Shown here: positions 1 to 8,120 of the stretch, in pieces | Layout of the letters: each line of letters starts with the position of its first letter | Position numbering within the stretch: position 1 is the first letter of the stretch | Position numbers and translations under genes: made by a program | The notes under the pieces: generated by a model | The model's input: the letters and a program-made list of their open reading frames with translations, nothing else | Told to the model about the DNA's origin: nothing | The model's database searches: none | From: Planctomycetota bacterium | GTDB lineage: Bacteria; Planctomycetota; Phycisphaerae; Sedimentisphaerales; Anaerohalosphaeraceae | DNA: 64,000 nt | Direction: 5' to 3' | NCBI GenBank assembly: GCA_019456225.1 | Contig: VRUI01000001.1 | Coordinates: 51,898 to 115,897, forward strand

Positions 1-79
1 TCCAGTTAATTTCCGGTTTGACAGTTTAGATTATTGAGTTTAATATGTTGTTGTATTATTTGTTTCTTACAGGAATTCC

Positions 80-727
80 ATGAAAATCATAGCATTAGCA
101 GACATACACGGCGGGCTTGACTACCTGGCTGGGGCCGCTGGGGATCTCGCCGCCGCCGACCTTATCCTGATCGCAGGCGACATAACCAACTTTGGGGGAG
201 TAAAACAGGCAAAGCATGTCATCGATGGGCTTAGAAGCTGCAACCGCAACATTCTCGCCGTCACCGGGAACTGCGACGAGCCCAAAACAGGCGGGTATCT
301 CGCGGCGGAGGGGATCAATATTAATTGTAACTGCATCGGGTTTGAAGGGGTCAATTTTGTCGGCCTTGCCGGAAGTATCGATGCCAGCCGGTCCCAACTC
401 GGCGATACCCTGGAAGAGCACTTTGCAAACACACTCGCCGAAATTGAGACACAAACTGCCTCGGTCGAACCTCTTGTCCTGGTAACCCATCAACCGGCAA
501 GGGGGACAGCTGTCGAAAACCGCGGCGGGGGAAGCGACGCAATATACGACTTCATTGCAAGGCGTCAGCCGATCCTGGCGGTATCGGGCCACATCCACGA
601 AGCAGCAGGCAAAGATACCATCGGGAAATGCGTTCTCGTAAACCCGGGGCCTTTCCACAATGGCTCGTATGCCTCGATAGAAATAAGAGACGGAAAAGTG
701 AATAAAGTCCGGATCCACAGACTGTAA
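80..727 (+). CDS. Calcineurin-like metallophosphoesterase (YfcE/Icc type)
   Basis: A 215-residue protein with the ordered metal-binding motifs of the metallophosphoesterase superfamily: DIHG near the N-terminus, GDI at about residue 33, GNCD at about 63, THQP at about 136 and GHIHE at about 171. Family members are two-metal phosphodiesterases or phosphatases; the substrate cannot be read from the sequence. There is no signal peptide, so it is probably cytoplasmic. The ATG is preceded by AGGA at short spacing. It may be co-transcribed with the dehydratase gene 80 bases downstream. The class is clear, the substrate unknown. Confidence 0.85.
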   Translation: MKIIALADIHGGLDYLAGAAGDLAAADLILIAGDITNFGGVKQAKHVIDGLRSCNRNILAVTGNCDEPKTGGYLAAEGININCNCIGFEGVNFVGLAGSIDASRSQLGDTLEEHFANTLAEIETQTASVEPLVLVTHQPARGTAVENRGGGSDAIYDFIARRQPILAVSGHIHEAAGKDTIGKCVLVNPGPFHNGSYASIEIRDGKVNKVRIHRL

Positions 728-808
728 ATAACATCCAAACCAGATTTCAAAGAACCCAAAAATCAAATAACTCGTACAGATAGCTAGAGTTTATTAATGA
801 GGTGAAAA

Positions 809-1147
809 ATGGATAAGTTCGAAGAAATTCCGCTTGTTTCAAAGGAATGTAAGAGCTGTCGGAATGCTGCCTGCCCCTTGGAATCCAAAGAGTCGAATAA
901 CCTGATGGGCCAGTTGTCGGCTGATTGGGTGATCACAGACGGCAGGCTTGAAAGGCAGTTTACGTTCAAGAATTTCCGGCAAGCTTTGGATATGACAAAC
1001 AGGATCGGCCAACTCGCCGAACAAGAGGGCCATCACCCGGATATCTTCCTTGCCTGGGGGAGTGTAAAGGTGACGCTGTTTACGCACAAAGTGGGCGGAC
1101 TTACAGAAGAAGACTTTATACTAGCTGCAAAGATAGACCGGCTGTAG
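809..1147 (+). CDS. phhB: Pterin-4a-carbinolamine dehydratase
   Basis: The second half carries the family signature: GHHPDI followed by a W..V.....TH..GGLTE.DF block, ending in a short AAKID-like tail. The two adjacent histidines are the known catalytic residues. The enzyme dehydrates 4a-hydroxytetrahydropterin during pterin recycling and is often annotated in bacteria that lack aromatic amino acid hydroxylases, where its role is less sure. The 112-residue length is normal for the family. The N-terminus has a C..C....C cluster (residues about 14-21) that is not part of the catalytic fold. GAGGTG sits just upstream of the ATG. Confidence 0.88.
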   Translation: MDKFEEIPLVSKECKSCRNAACPLESKESNNLMGQLSADWVITDGRLERQFTFKNFRQALDMTNRIGQLAEQEGHHPDIFLAWGSVKVTLFTHKVGGLTEEDFILAAKIDRL

Positions 1148-1174
1148 GGGCGGACCTATGGGCACGTCCGTTAA

Positions 1175-1939
1175 TTACTTGCCATTATAAACTATCGCCG
1201 CCATGGTCATCCTTGAGTATTTTTTCCAAAGCTCGTTAGCGGAAAGCCTCTTGGCCTGGGGGCGAAACTCAACGGTAATAATGGGTATGCCAAGCGTTTC
1301 TCCGGCATAGGCCCCGAGCGAGCCGGGCCTGCTTCCAAGCTTCTTAACGGGCAGATCGGTATACGCTGCCATCGCTTCTGCTATCTGCCGCCCCGGCCCG
1401 TCATAGTCGATACAGGCCAGCGGTTCATGGAATGTTACTATCCGGTCGGGTTTGTATAGCAGGATAAGTTTTTCGATTATTTGCGATTCCGGTTCCGACA
1501 GACCATGCGGGCCGTTTCTGGCGTTGTTGACACGGTTATAAGCCGCAAAATTTCTGTTAAGATCAACACCGTTGGCATTATACCTCTGGTTATGGTGGTA
1601 GCCGTCCGGGTTAGCTATCGGCAAGATCACGATCTTGTGTTTTTTAAGAATGTCATCCTGTTCCTTGAGAAATCGTATCATACCCCTTGCGATCGGCGTG
1701 CCGGCGCTTTCATTTCCGTGGATGGTCGCGATTATCAAGATCACATCCTCTCCAGTCCCCAGCACACTATAGTCGATCATGCGGTTTTCCACCGAATACC
1801 CCGCCGAAAAAGAAGTCCTCGTCTCAATTCTTTTAACAGGTGAAGGTCCAACGATGAACTCAGTTTTCTTTTCAGCCTCGCATCCGCATAAACCGGCGGC
1901 AAGCAGAGCAATAATAAAAGTATGAACAGTTTTAGGCAT
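1175..1939 (-). CDS. M14-family zinc carboxypeptidase, putative lipoprotein
   Basis: Zinc peptidase of the M14 (carboxypeptidase A / MpaA) type. HGNES near residue 74 supplies the first two zinc ligands, FHEP near residue 170 the third, and VEF near residue 220 the catalytic glutamate. The NPDG...NANGVDLNRNF region is the usual substrate-binding block. A hydrophobic leader ends in a lipobox (GLCGC), so the protein is probably a membrane-anchored lipoprotein acting on periplasmic peptides or muropeptides. The ATG at 1939 is chosen because AAGGAA lies at proper spacing; another ATG two codons upstream abuts the Shine-Dalgarno sequence. It converges with the pterin dehydratase gene. Confidence 0.82.
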   Translation of the reverse strand: MPKTVHTFIIALLAAGLCGCEAEKKTEFIVGPSPVKRIETRTSFSAGYSVENRMIDYSVLGTGEDVILIIATIHGNESAGTPIARGMIRFLKEQDDILKKHKIVILPIANPDGYHHNQRYNANGVDLNRNFAAYNRVNNARNGPHGLSEPESQIIEKLILLYKPDRIVTFHEPLACIDYDGPGRQIAEAMAAYTDLPVKKLGSRPGSLGAYAGETLGIPIITVEFRPQAKRLSANELWKKYSRMTMAAIVYNGK

Positions 1940-2075
1940 AAACATTTCCTTAAAAGCGCGGGATCACAACAGCGGCGAATAAAAACTCAACTCGATCAAT
2001 AAAACACAATGACTCAAAAAGCTAATAGCTTATCGCTGTTGAGTGAAGCGAAATCCACCGAAAGGGGACTAATTG

Positions 2076-2588
2076 CTAATCACCATTTATCTCGGAGAGC
2101 AAATTTTTCATCAGACCTTTCAGGACTACCGGCGCGATATCGGCAAGTTCCGGTTCGGGTTTTTCATTTTGGGCTATTTCTTCTAATATTTCTTTTGCAT
2201 GGTCTCCGTAACGAACAATTTCGTCAACGGTCTGCTGTGCCTCGTCGAGTTCGCCGTCGGTCATCTGACGAAGATAGATAACGATATTTTTCCACAGCCG
2301 CTTTTTATCCTGCTCGTTAAACGCAAAACCGATCACATCGTCATCAACTCCCTGCGTCTCATGCAGAATATTTAACTGAACATCTCTCATCTCTTTCATT
2401 TTCTTCTCGTACTGCCTCTCTTCCTCTTCTTCGACAGGTATCAGCTTAAGCTCTTCTTCCTCAGTCGCAGGCGGAAGCGGGATATAGCATTTTAGATTGC
2501 AGTGCGGACACTTGCCCCATTTGCCCCCGGCTTTTACGGGAGCCTTTATCTTTTTCTTGCAACTTTGACAAGTGAAATTAATAGTCAC
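2076..2588 (-). CDS. Zinc-ribbon protein of unknown function
   Basis: A 170-residue protein starting with GTG behind a strong AAGGAGG. The first 35 residues form a zinc ribbon (CQSCKKK...CPHCNLKC), followed by a Glu-rich linker and a helical C-terminal part without a recognisable domain. It is predicted cytoplasmic, since there is no leader or membrane segment. Zinc ribbons of this form are common at the N-terminus of uncharacterised planctomycete proteins. It lies upstream of queF on the other side of a 77-base gap, with no obvious functional link. Confidence 0.6.
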   Translation of the reverse strand: MTINFTCQSCKKKIKAPVKAGGKWGKCPHCNLKCYIPLPPATEEEELKLIPVEEEEERQYEKKMKEMRDVQLNILHETQGVDDDVIGFAFNEQDKKRLWKNIVIYLRQMTDGELDEAQQTVDEIVRYGDHAKEILEEIAQNEKPEPELADIAPVVLKGLMKNLLSEINGD

Positions 2589-2665
2589 GAAAGAGCCTCC
2601 TTCTTAATAAAATAGAGTGAGTCGCATATGTTTAAGCATCGGCTATATGCCGAGTTGTACATTAA

Positions 2666-3025
2666 TCATTTGATACCTTTCTTTGCCTTATACTCGCAGG
2701 TGACATCGGTGCTGATGCCGCCGCGGGGAGTAAATTTAGAAGTGATCCGCATCCACTTCGGTTTGCATGCCATGCAAAGATCATCCAGAATATCGTTCGT
2801 CAATTGCTCGTAGAAGATTCCTTTATTCCGATAGCTCTGCATGTAAAATTTCAGGCTCTTAAGCTCAAGGCATTCTTTGTGAGGGGTGTATTCGATGACG
2901 ATCTCACCAAAATCCGGTTGTCCCGTCACAGGACACACACTGGTAAACTCCGGAACTGTCGTTGTGATCACATAGTCACGCCCTATACGCGGATTTTCAA
3001 AAACTTCAAACTCAAAATCACTCAT
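2666..3025 (-). CDS. queF: NADPH-dependent 7-cyano-7-deazaguanine reductase
   Basis: Reduces preQ0 to preQ1 in queuosine synthesis. The protein is of the short, unimodular QueF class (119 residues). The catalytic cysteine sits in SVCPVTGQPDFG near residue 31, and the NADPH-binding QueF motif is the ECLELKSLKFY block near residue 52. A second family block, RNKGIFYEQ, follows. It is divergent from queC across 81 bases, which places two steps of the same pathway under a shared intergenic control region. No preQ1 riboswitch was recognised in that gap. Confidence 0.92.
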   Translation of the reverse strand: MSDFEFEVFENPRIGRDYVITTTVPEFTSVCPVTGQPDFGEIVIEYTPHKECLELKSLKFYMQSYRNKGIFYEQLTNDILDDLCMACKPKWMRITSKFTPRGGISTDVTCEYKAKKGIK

Positions 3026-3106
3026 TCATTTGCCCTTATCTTCAAAAACGGTTATACTTATTGCTTATGGTAACTTTTAATATGGATTTTTGCAAGGGTT
3101 TCAACC

Positions 3107-3814
3107 GTGTCAAACACAAATAAAAAGGCCGTAGTCCTGGTCAGCGGCGGGCTGGATTCGGCAACAACGCTCGCTATTGCAGGCGAGATGGGCTTGGATT
3201 GTTACGCGATGACATTCCGTTACGGCCAACGGCACAATGTAGAGGTTGAATATGCCAAAAAGGTTGCGGACTCGCTTTCCGTTAAGGAGCACCGTATTAT
3301 TGAGATAAATCTTGGCGCTTTCGGCGGGTCGGCTCTTACGGATATGGCCCTGGAAGTGCCCAAAAACCGCGATGAAATAGCCGAAAACGCCGAATCTTCG
3401 CAGATCCCGATAACATACGTACCGGCAAGGAACACGATTTTCCTGAGCTATGCGCTTGCTTTCGCCGAGGTGATCGGCTCTTTTGACATATTTATTGGTG
3501 TAAATGCAACCGATTACTCGGGTTATCCGGACTGCCGACCGGAATTTATCGAGGCATTTGAGAAGATGGCAAACCTCGCAACCGCTGCTGCCGTCGAGAA
3601 CAGGGGCAAATACATCATCCACACCCCGATAATTGAGATGTCAAAGGCCGAAATCATCCAGACAGGAACAAAATTGAGGGTCGATTATTCCCTCACCCAC
3701 AGCTGCTATGACCCAGCCGAGGACTCAAAACCATGCGGAAAATGCGATTCCTGCAAGCTCCGCCTGAAAGGCTTCAAAGAGGCAGGCCTATCCGACCCGG
3801 TAAAATACTCCTGA
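3107..3814 (+). CDS. queC: 7-cyano-7-deazaguanine (preQ0) synthase
   Basis: ATP-dependent conversion of 7-carboxy-7-deazaguanine to preQ0 in queuosine synthesis. The N-terminus has the PP-loop SGGLDSATT, and the C-terminus the zinc-binding cluster SCYDP...[11 protein letters not shown] with the expected four cysteines. The length (235 residues) fits the family. The start is GTG; the next residues lead straight into the beta strand before the PP-loop, so an upstream extension is not needed. It is divergent from queF. Confidence 0.95.
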   Translation: MSNTNKKAVVLVSGGLDSATTLAIAGEMGLDCYAMTFRYGQRHNVEVEYAKKVADSLSVKEHRIIEINLGAFGGSALTDMALEVPKNRDEIAENAESSQIPITYVPARNTIFLSYALAFAEVIGSFDIFIGVNATDYSGYPDCRPEFIEAFEKMANLATAAAVENRGKYIIHTPIIEMSKAEIIQTGTKLRVDYSLTHSCYDPAEDSKPCGKCDSCKLRLKGFKEAGLSDPVKYS

Positions 3815-3841
3815 TAGCCCTACTTTCAGACACGCAGATTA

Positions 3842-3895
3842 CCTATCTTCCGGAAACGGAACCGGGTACCTTTTTCGGAAGATGGGTAATTTGGC
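3842..3895. repeat. REP-like hairpin repeat, copy 1, flanking RAYT gene
   Basis: A 54-base imperfect palindrome that matches 4650-4703 at all but one position (a T/A change in the loop side). The outer arms CCTATCTTCCG and CGGAAGATGGG can pair over 11 positions with one G-U. It abuts the stop-codon side of the RAYT transposase gene, the arrangement known for REP sequences mobilised by these enzymes. Confidence 0.85.
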
Positions 3896-3898
3896 GGT

Positions 3899-4579
3899 TT
3901 ATTTGAATTTTGTTGGCCTTCCTTGTTTTCTCAGGGTTGATTGTAGGTTCAATTCTTCTGCTGTTTTTATTATCCAATCCTTGTCTCCGTAAGGGCAGCC
4001 TCTTTTAATGCAGTTGGTTAGCTGGGCGTAATCTTCCTTGGGGACGACCTTATTTACTATTTCCGGCCAGCTTTTTGGTATTGGCAGCGGGCCTGGGTTC
4101 AGGACGAACGGCTTGGCGGATCGAATTTCGAGATTGTCTCTATGTATGAAGCTTGACCATTGCCAGTCGGCGGCGGTTTCGACCATGCCGGCGCGGAGTG
4201 GGTTGGCCTCTATGTATCGCATGACATTTAAGTATCGCGAATTGCTCTGAATTGGGAAACTTTTGTAGCGACCCTTGTAGAGATGGCCGATTCCGGTGGT
4301 TCCGTGAGCGGCGTGCCAGCGGTGAGAGTGGGTGAGAGTGATCCAGTGCATGAAACGCGGGAGAGTGCCATCTTCTGGGGGCCAAAGCAGCAGATGCCAG
4401 TGGTTTGACATTATACAATATCCGCAGAACCGCATGGAAAAACGCTCAATTCCCTCGGCAAGGATGTTTTCAAAGGCAACGAAATCCAGATCCTTATTGA
4501 ATATCCTGGCCTTGCCGATCGCGCGATTCATGACATGATATACGATACCCCCTTTAGTTATCCGTCTTTTCTTTCCCAT
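3899..4579 (-). CDS. REP-associated tyrosine transposase (RAYT, Y1_Tnp family)
   Basis: A 226-residue single-domain Y1 transposase. The HUH motif is NHWHLLL near residue 59, and the tyrosine expected to be catalytic is in the RYIEANPLRAG block near residue 142. RAYTs are domesticated relatives of IS200/IS605 transposases that nick and move REP palindromes. The gene is intact and is bracketed by two direct copies of a hairpin repeat 3 bases beyond the stop codon and about 70 bases beyond the start. No terminal inverted repeats are seen, so this is not a classic insertion sequence. Confidence 0.9.
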   Translation of the reverse strand: MGKKRRITKGGIVYHVMNRAIGKARIFNKDLDFVAFENILAEGIERFSMRFCGYCIMSNHWHLLLWPPEDGTLPRFMHWITLTHSHRWHAAHGTTGIGHLYKGRYKSFPIQSNSRYLNVMRYIEANPLRAGMVETAADWQWSSFIHRDNLEIRSAKPFVLNPGPLPIPKSWPEIVNKVVPKEDYAQLTNCIKRGCPYGDKDWIIKTAEELNLQSTLRKQGRPTKFK

Positions 4580-4649
4580 AAAAGCATATTATAGTCCACT
4601 GTATATAATGTCAACAGGTAAAATCAATAAATATCAGGCAGTTAAATTG

Positions 4650-4703
4650 CCTATCTTCCGGAAACGGAACCGGGTACCTTTATCGGAAGATGGGTAATTT
4701 GGC
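4650..4703. repeat. REP-like hairpin repeat, copy 2, flanking RAYT gene
   Basis: Direct repeat of 3842-3895 with one substitution, on the start-codon side of the RAYT gene. It has the same orientation as copy 1, so the pair with the gene between resembles a unit that could have arrived or been duplicated together. Confidence 0.85.
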
Positions 4704-4744
4704 TGCATTGCAAGTGCATTTCGTCCTTGCTAAGGCATATTTTA

Positions 4745-5470
4745 TTACTGATAATTCGATCCCGGGTAGAGTATGTTTAGTGCTATTGAGTGAATTGGGC
4801 TGTATATAAAGCCGATCAGTTTCCAGGCGATGACAAGGCCGACAATGCATATTGTTCGGTTAGACATCAACTGCCGGTATCTGGCAAGCGGCTCGCCATC
4901 TAGTGCCAGTTCCACCAGCGCCGTCCCGTCCAGCGGGGGAACCGGAATCAGGTTGAACACAAACAGCAGGCAATTGAGCGAAAACAGCAGGCTTAGCATA
5001 ATAGCCGATCCATTAGCGATCCCCGATGTAACCGGTTCAACAACGGTAGAAAATACTATCGAATCAGGCTGATAAAACCATCCGAACCAGATTCCGGTAT
5101 GTATCAAGACGCCCGCGATCACAACAAGAAGCAAATTAGATGCAGGGCCGGCTAGCCCCATGTATGCCGCTTTCTTAGGATTCCTCGCCGCCCAGATTGG
5201 GTCATAAGGAGCACTCGCCCAGCCCATCATAAAACCTCCAAGCGCATACGATAGCAATGGAATCACGATAGTCCCGAACGGCTCACGCTTTATATGCGGC
5301 AATGGATGCAGGGAAACCTGCCCGCCCCGATAAGCCGTATCGTCACCAAACTTGAGCGCGGCAAACGCGTGCGAAGCCTCATGGACGCTTATCGAAATAA
5401 TGAAAACGATATACCAGGCAAAACCTAACAACAAAGAATCCAAACCATACTCTCCTGAACAAAAAACCAT
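4745..5470 (-). CDS. Site-2 protease family (M50) integral membrane metallopeptidase
   Basis: A 241-residue polytopic membrane protein with the zinc motif HEASH (HExxH) near residue 30 in the first membrane helix and the second M50 signature NLIPVPPLDG near residue 172, which brings the third ligand. This is the short SpoIVFB/YwhC-like form without a PDZ domain. The family cleaves substrate peptides within the membrane; the substrate here is unknown. It is separated from the next gene upstream by about 120 bases, so it is probably monocistronic. The Shine-Dalgarno at the chosen ATG is weak. Confidence 0.85.
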   Translation of the reverse strand: MVFCSGEYGLDSLLLGFAWYIVFIISISVHEASHAFAALKFGDDTAYRGGQVSLHPLPHIKREPFGTIVIPLLSYALGGFMMGWASAPYDPIWAARNPKKAAYMGLAGPASNLLLVVIAGVLIHTGIWFGWFYQPDSIVFSTVVEPVTSGIANGSAIMLSLLFSLNCLLFVFNLIPVPPLDGTALVELALDGEPLARYRQLMSNRTICIVGLVIAWKLIGFIYSPIHSIALNILYPGSNYQ

Positions 5471-5588
5471 CCGAAACAGCTAAAACACGGTAAATCTATA
5501 ATAACCCAGGAAGCCTTGCAGTCAAAACAAATAATATGCGGCATATTTTATGTGAGTGAGTTTGTTTGGCGGCAAAAAGAAGATCAAA

Positions 5589-6173
5589 CTAGAGTACCAG
5601 GTCGCAGGCGTTGGCCGGCATCCAGTGGGGATCCTTGCCTTCCCATTTGACGTTGCATCCGATGGGGTTGGTCATCGGTTGGGTTATCTCTTTTCCGGCT
5701 AAATGGTCCTGAAGTGCGTTTTCCAGATCGTTTACCGTGATTTTTTCGGCATCTTTGGGGTTGTCTACGGCTCTGCCGGTGTAGATCAGCTTTCGATTTT
5801 TATCAAATACGAAAAAGTGGGGCGTCCTTAGTGCACCGTACGCCAGTGCGACATCCTGCGCGGGGTCGTGCAGGTAGGTCCACGGAAATCTATTTTCCCT
5901 CATCCTGACGACCATATTTTCGTATGAATCTTCTATGTAGGTGTTTGGGCTGTTGGAGTTTATCCCTACAAAACAGACGCTTTTGTCCGCAAATTTATCA
6001 GCGGTTTGACGTGTCACTTTATCTGATCCGATCACATACGGGCAATGATTGCATGTGAAAAAGATCACCAGGACATTCGCATCTTTGAAGTTTTCGAGGC
6101 AATAGGCGCGTCCGTCTGTTGAGCAAAGCCTGAAATCAGGTGCGTTATCGCCGATTGATAGTGTAAATGGCAT
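5589..6173 (-). CDS. Thioredoxin-fold protein (AhpC/TSA-like)
   Basis: A 194-residue protein of the AhpC/TSA thioredoxin superfamily. It opens with the peroxiredoxin-like DNAPDF block and has CNHCPYV near residue 40, a CxxC-like active site seen in a family usually annotated only as thioredoxin family protein. There is no signal peptide, so a cytoplasmic thiol-disulfide role is likely but the partner is unknown. GGGAGGT lies at good spacing before the ATG. Confidence 0.8.
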   Translation of the reverse strand: MPFTLSIGDNAPDFRLCSTDGRAYCLENFKDANVLVIFFTCNHCPYVIGSDKVTRQTADKFADKSVCFVGINSNSPNTYIEDSYENMVVRMRENRFPWTYLHDPAQDVALAYGALRTPHFFVFDKNRKLIYTGRAVDNPKDAEKITVNDLENALQDHLAGKEITQPMTNPIGCNVKWEGKDPHWMPANACDLVL

Positions 6174-6503
6174 AATTTACCTCCCTTTGAGCGGTTAATT
6201 TTTTTTATTGCAGGACAGGCTGCCTGGCACAAGTTCTTTCAAGTTAATCGGTCATTAAACCCGAAATAGTTAAAAGGATTCCCTGAATAACAGATTGTAT
6301 TTCATTACAGGTATTGTTTTTGAAACAAAACAACGACTATTGTAGAGATTGCGCTGTTTTTAGAGCCTGAAAGAAAGATTAAATGAACTGTAACTTTTCC
6401 TGCTTTTTTTGCTTATTCCTTGCGATTTGTTTCTGTATTTGCTAGAATAGAGTTTGTTGAAGCCGGGCATAAATGAGACAAGTTTCATCAGAAGGAGCTT
6501 TTT
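6174..6503 (+). promoter_or_regulatory. Intergenic region with sigma70-like promoter for the 6504 gene
   Basis: Between two divergent genes. A -35 box TTGCGA at 6420-6425 and a -10 box TAGAAT at 6443-6448 are separated by 17 bases, placing a start near 6455, and AAGGAG precedes the ATG at 6504. The remaining 240 bases are AT-rich, with no gene or strong hairpin seen. Confidence 0.5.
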
Positions 6504-7106
6504 ATGAGTAGTACTTCTTCATACCTGGAAATTATTTTCCAACTGATCAACGGCCAGCAGCTTCGTTTTTCCGAGGACGATACTGCCGCCGCCGATGAGA
6601 TACTGCATAATATCAAACCTCACAAGTTTTTTACCGACGACCAGCTTCGCCTTTGCGGCGATAGTTTTGTCAGCGGGATTAGCAAAAACGCAATTTGCTG
6701 GATGGTGTTTAAGACGCATGAAAAACTCAACTGGCATTATCCGCAGCATTTCCTTGGCGCAGAGGTCCTTACCAAAGAGCGGTTTCAACAGGCACTGGAT
6801 ACCGAGCTTGAGGGCATTAAGAAGCTGATGAGCGAAGGGAAACCGGGTAAACCTGTGTCGCTGTTTCTTGAGCTTATGATGCGGGACGGGGTTTTCTGGC
6901 ACCTTCGGATACATTCCGAGACGCTTGTGCGGATGGAAAAGATCGAGATGAGCAAGATCATCCGGGAACTGACCGGCCTGCACGCAACGGGCCCGGAAGG
7001 CGGCGGGGTACTGATCAACATGAACAACGTAATGTCGTGGAAGTCGTTCCCGGGAGCGATCGACGCTACAGCCAATTCATGGAAGATGAACATTGCCTCA
7101 AACTGA
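6504..7106 (+). CDS. Hypothetical protein
   Basis: 200 residues, no family recognised. It has no signal peptide or membrane segment and looks like a soluble globular cytoplasmic protein, with a glycine-rich GPEGGG turn near residue 163. A strong AAGGAG Shine-Dalgarno and a good upstream promoter support expression. The stop codon lies inside a hairpin (AACTGACC/GGTCAG) that begins a recurring intergenic repeat module. Confidence 0.6.
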   Translation: MSSTSSYLEIIFQLINGQQLRFSEDDTAAADEILHNIKPHKFFTDDQLRLCGDSFVSGISKNAICWMVFKTHEKLNWHYPQHFLGAEVLTKERFQQALDTELEGIKKLMSEGKPGKPVSLFLELMMRDGVFWHLRIHSETLVRMEKIEMSKIIRELTGLHATGPEGGGVLINMNNVMSWKSFPGAIDATANSWKMNIASN

Positions 7107-7187
7107 CCTTTGGTCAGCTTGAGGATTTATTATTGATGATTGATTATTTATTATTTGAGGATTCGGCCTTGGGCCGAGGCTTTTTTA
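7098..7187 (+). repeat. Intergenic repeat module G-F-A (possible terminator)
   Basis: Element G is the hairpin AACTGACC-TTT-GGTCAG, overlapping the stop codon of the preceding gene. Element F is an AT-rich stretch of TTATTATTGATGATT-like words. Element A is the hairpin in GGATTCGGCC-TTG-GGCCGAGGC followed by six T. The last hairpin plus T-run would work as an intrinsic terminator. Related modules occur at 49265-49350 and 56022-56104. Confidence 0.65.
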
Positions 7188-7225
7188 TTTAAAATTCGTT
7201 AGTTTAAATAGGAGGATCAAGTCAT

Positions 7226-7675
7226 ATGGGGTCAGTTGCACGGAACCACGTAACATTTCAGGCTACAGGATTTAATACCACCGAAGATTTGGAAGAATTT
7301 ATCAATCCCTGTAATTTTGGCAAAGATGTTGCTGAATGGTTGATTACTGAATTGGAAGGCAAGGTACCAAATATCGATCCAGAAGTTGGTCAGGAAGACT
7401 TTGGTTGGTATTTTACTTTCACTGGAAATACAGGAAAAGAATACAATTTTTTCGTAGGGCAATATGGTGATGAGGGGTGGTTGGCTTTTTTCAAGCGATC
7501 TCTCGGATTATTTGAGTTTTTATTTTGGTTTTGGAAAAAAAGAGAGATTTCACGGGATGATTTAATGGTATTCAATCAGATATTTAAACAGTCAGAACGT
7601 GTTTCCGATGTTAAGTGGCATTACCGGGATGATTTCATGAAGGGTAATGAGGACGTCTATAGCGATGCTCCATGA
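7226..7675 (+). CDS. Hypothetical protein
   Basis: 149 residues, family not recognised. It is rich in aromatic residues, with a hydrophobic FEFLFWFWKK stretch near residue 97 and an acidic C-terminus. It has a strong AGGAGG at proper spacing from the ATG. The base composition is more AT-rich than the neighbours, which may suggest recent acquisition; small orphan proteins of this kind include immunity-type proteins, but nothing here proves that. Confidence 0.55.
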   Translation: MGSVARNHVTFQATGFNTTEDLEEFINPCNFGKDVAEWLITELEGKVPNIDPEVGQEDFGWYFTFTGNTGKEYNFFVGQYGDEGWLAFFKRSLGLFEFLFWFWKKREISRDDLMVFNQIFKQSERVSDVKWHYRDDFMKGNEDVYSDAP

Positions 7676-7734
7676 TGGGCTTGAAAGACAGAGATTATTG
7701 GTTTGATGAATAATATTTGGTGGAAACTATTTTA

Positions 7735-7764
7735 TTGACGTTTGGTTGTGTTGGGGGTTATAAT
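7735..7764 (+). promoter_or_regulatory. Promoter for riboswitch-thiC transcript
   Basis: TTGACG at 7735-7740 and TATAAT at 7759-7764, 18 bases apart, predict a start at about 7771, directly at the 5' edge of the TPP aptamer. Confidence 0.7.
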
Positions 7765-7772
7765 TATTTTAG

Positions 7773-7875
7773 TCAGTTCGCCAGGGGTGGTCTGTTTGGC
7801 CTGAGAAATACCCTTTGAACCTGATCAGGAAAGGCTTTTGGATTAGTTCCTTGCCGACCTGCGTAGGGAAGCGAC
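7773..7875 (+). promoter_or_regulatory. TPP (THI-box) riboswitch aptamer
   Basis: Conserved thi-box parts in order: CAGGGGTGG at 7782, CTGAGAAATACCC at 7801, TTGAACCTGATCAGG at 7814, and CTGCGTAGGGAAGCG at 7859. Stem P1 can form between GTTCGC (about 7776-7781) and GCGAC (7871-7875). It binds thiamine pyrophosphate and controls thiC immediately downstream. Confidence 0.93.
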
Positions 7876-7894
7876 GTGCGTTACAGTTTTTGTA

Positions 7895-7927
7895 AGGTCG
7901 CTTTCTATTTTGAAGCGATCTTTTTTT
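7895..7927 (+). terminator. Riboswitch-controlled intrinsic terminator
   Basis: AGGTCGCTTTC (7895-7905) pairs with GAAGCGATC (7912-7920), followed by seven T. The same GTCGCTTTC can instead pair with GAAGCGAC (7868-7875), which is the 3' strand of aptamer stem P1. TPP binding would therefore free the terminator strand and switch transcription off. A second small hairpin, GTGCAC-CA-GTGCAC, follows at 7928-7941. Confidence 0.85.
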
Positions 7928-8120
7928 GTGCACCAGTGCACTTTTAAGGGCGGCTGAACTATTTTATTGTATATTAACGGGCCCGACTGTCCTCGATTCA
8001 ATAATTTATACTGTTTCGAATCTACCTCGAAAGTGTTAAAGACTTTTATGAGGCAGGGCCCTTCGGGTATGATTTCAAATACGAATTCTGCGAAAGTTAA
8101 GTTTTTTATGGAGTTTTATA

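Noticed and set aside
3026..3106. preQ1 riboswitch between queF and queC
   Set aside because: Only 81 bases; no recognisable aptamer core with the expected C-rich/A-rich pairing.
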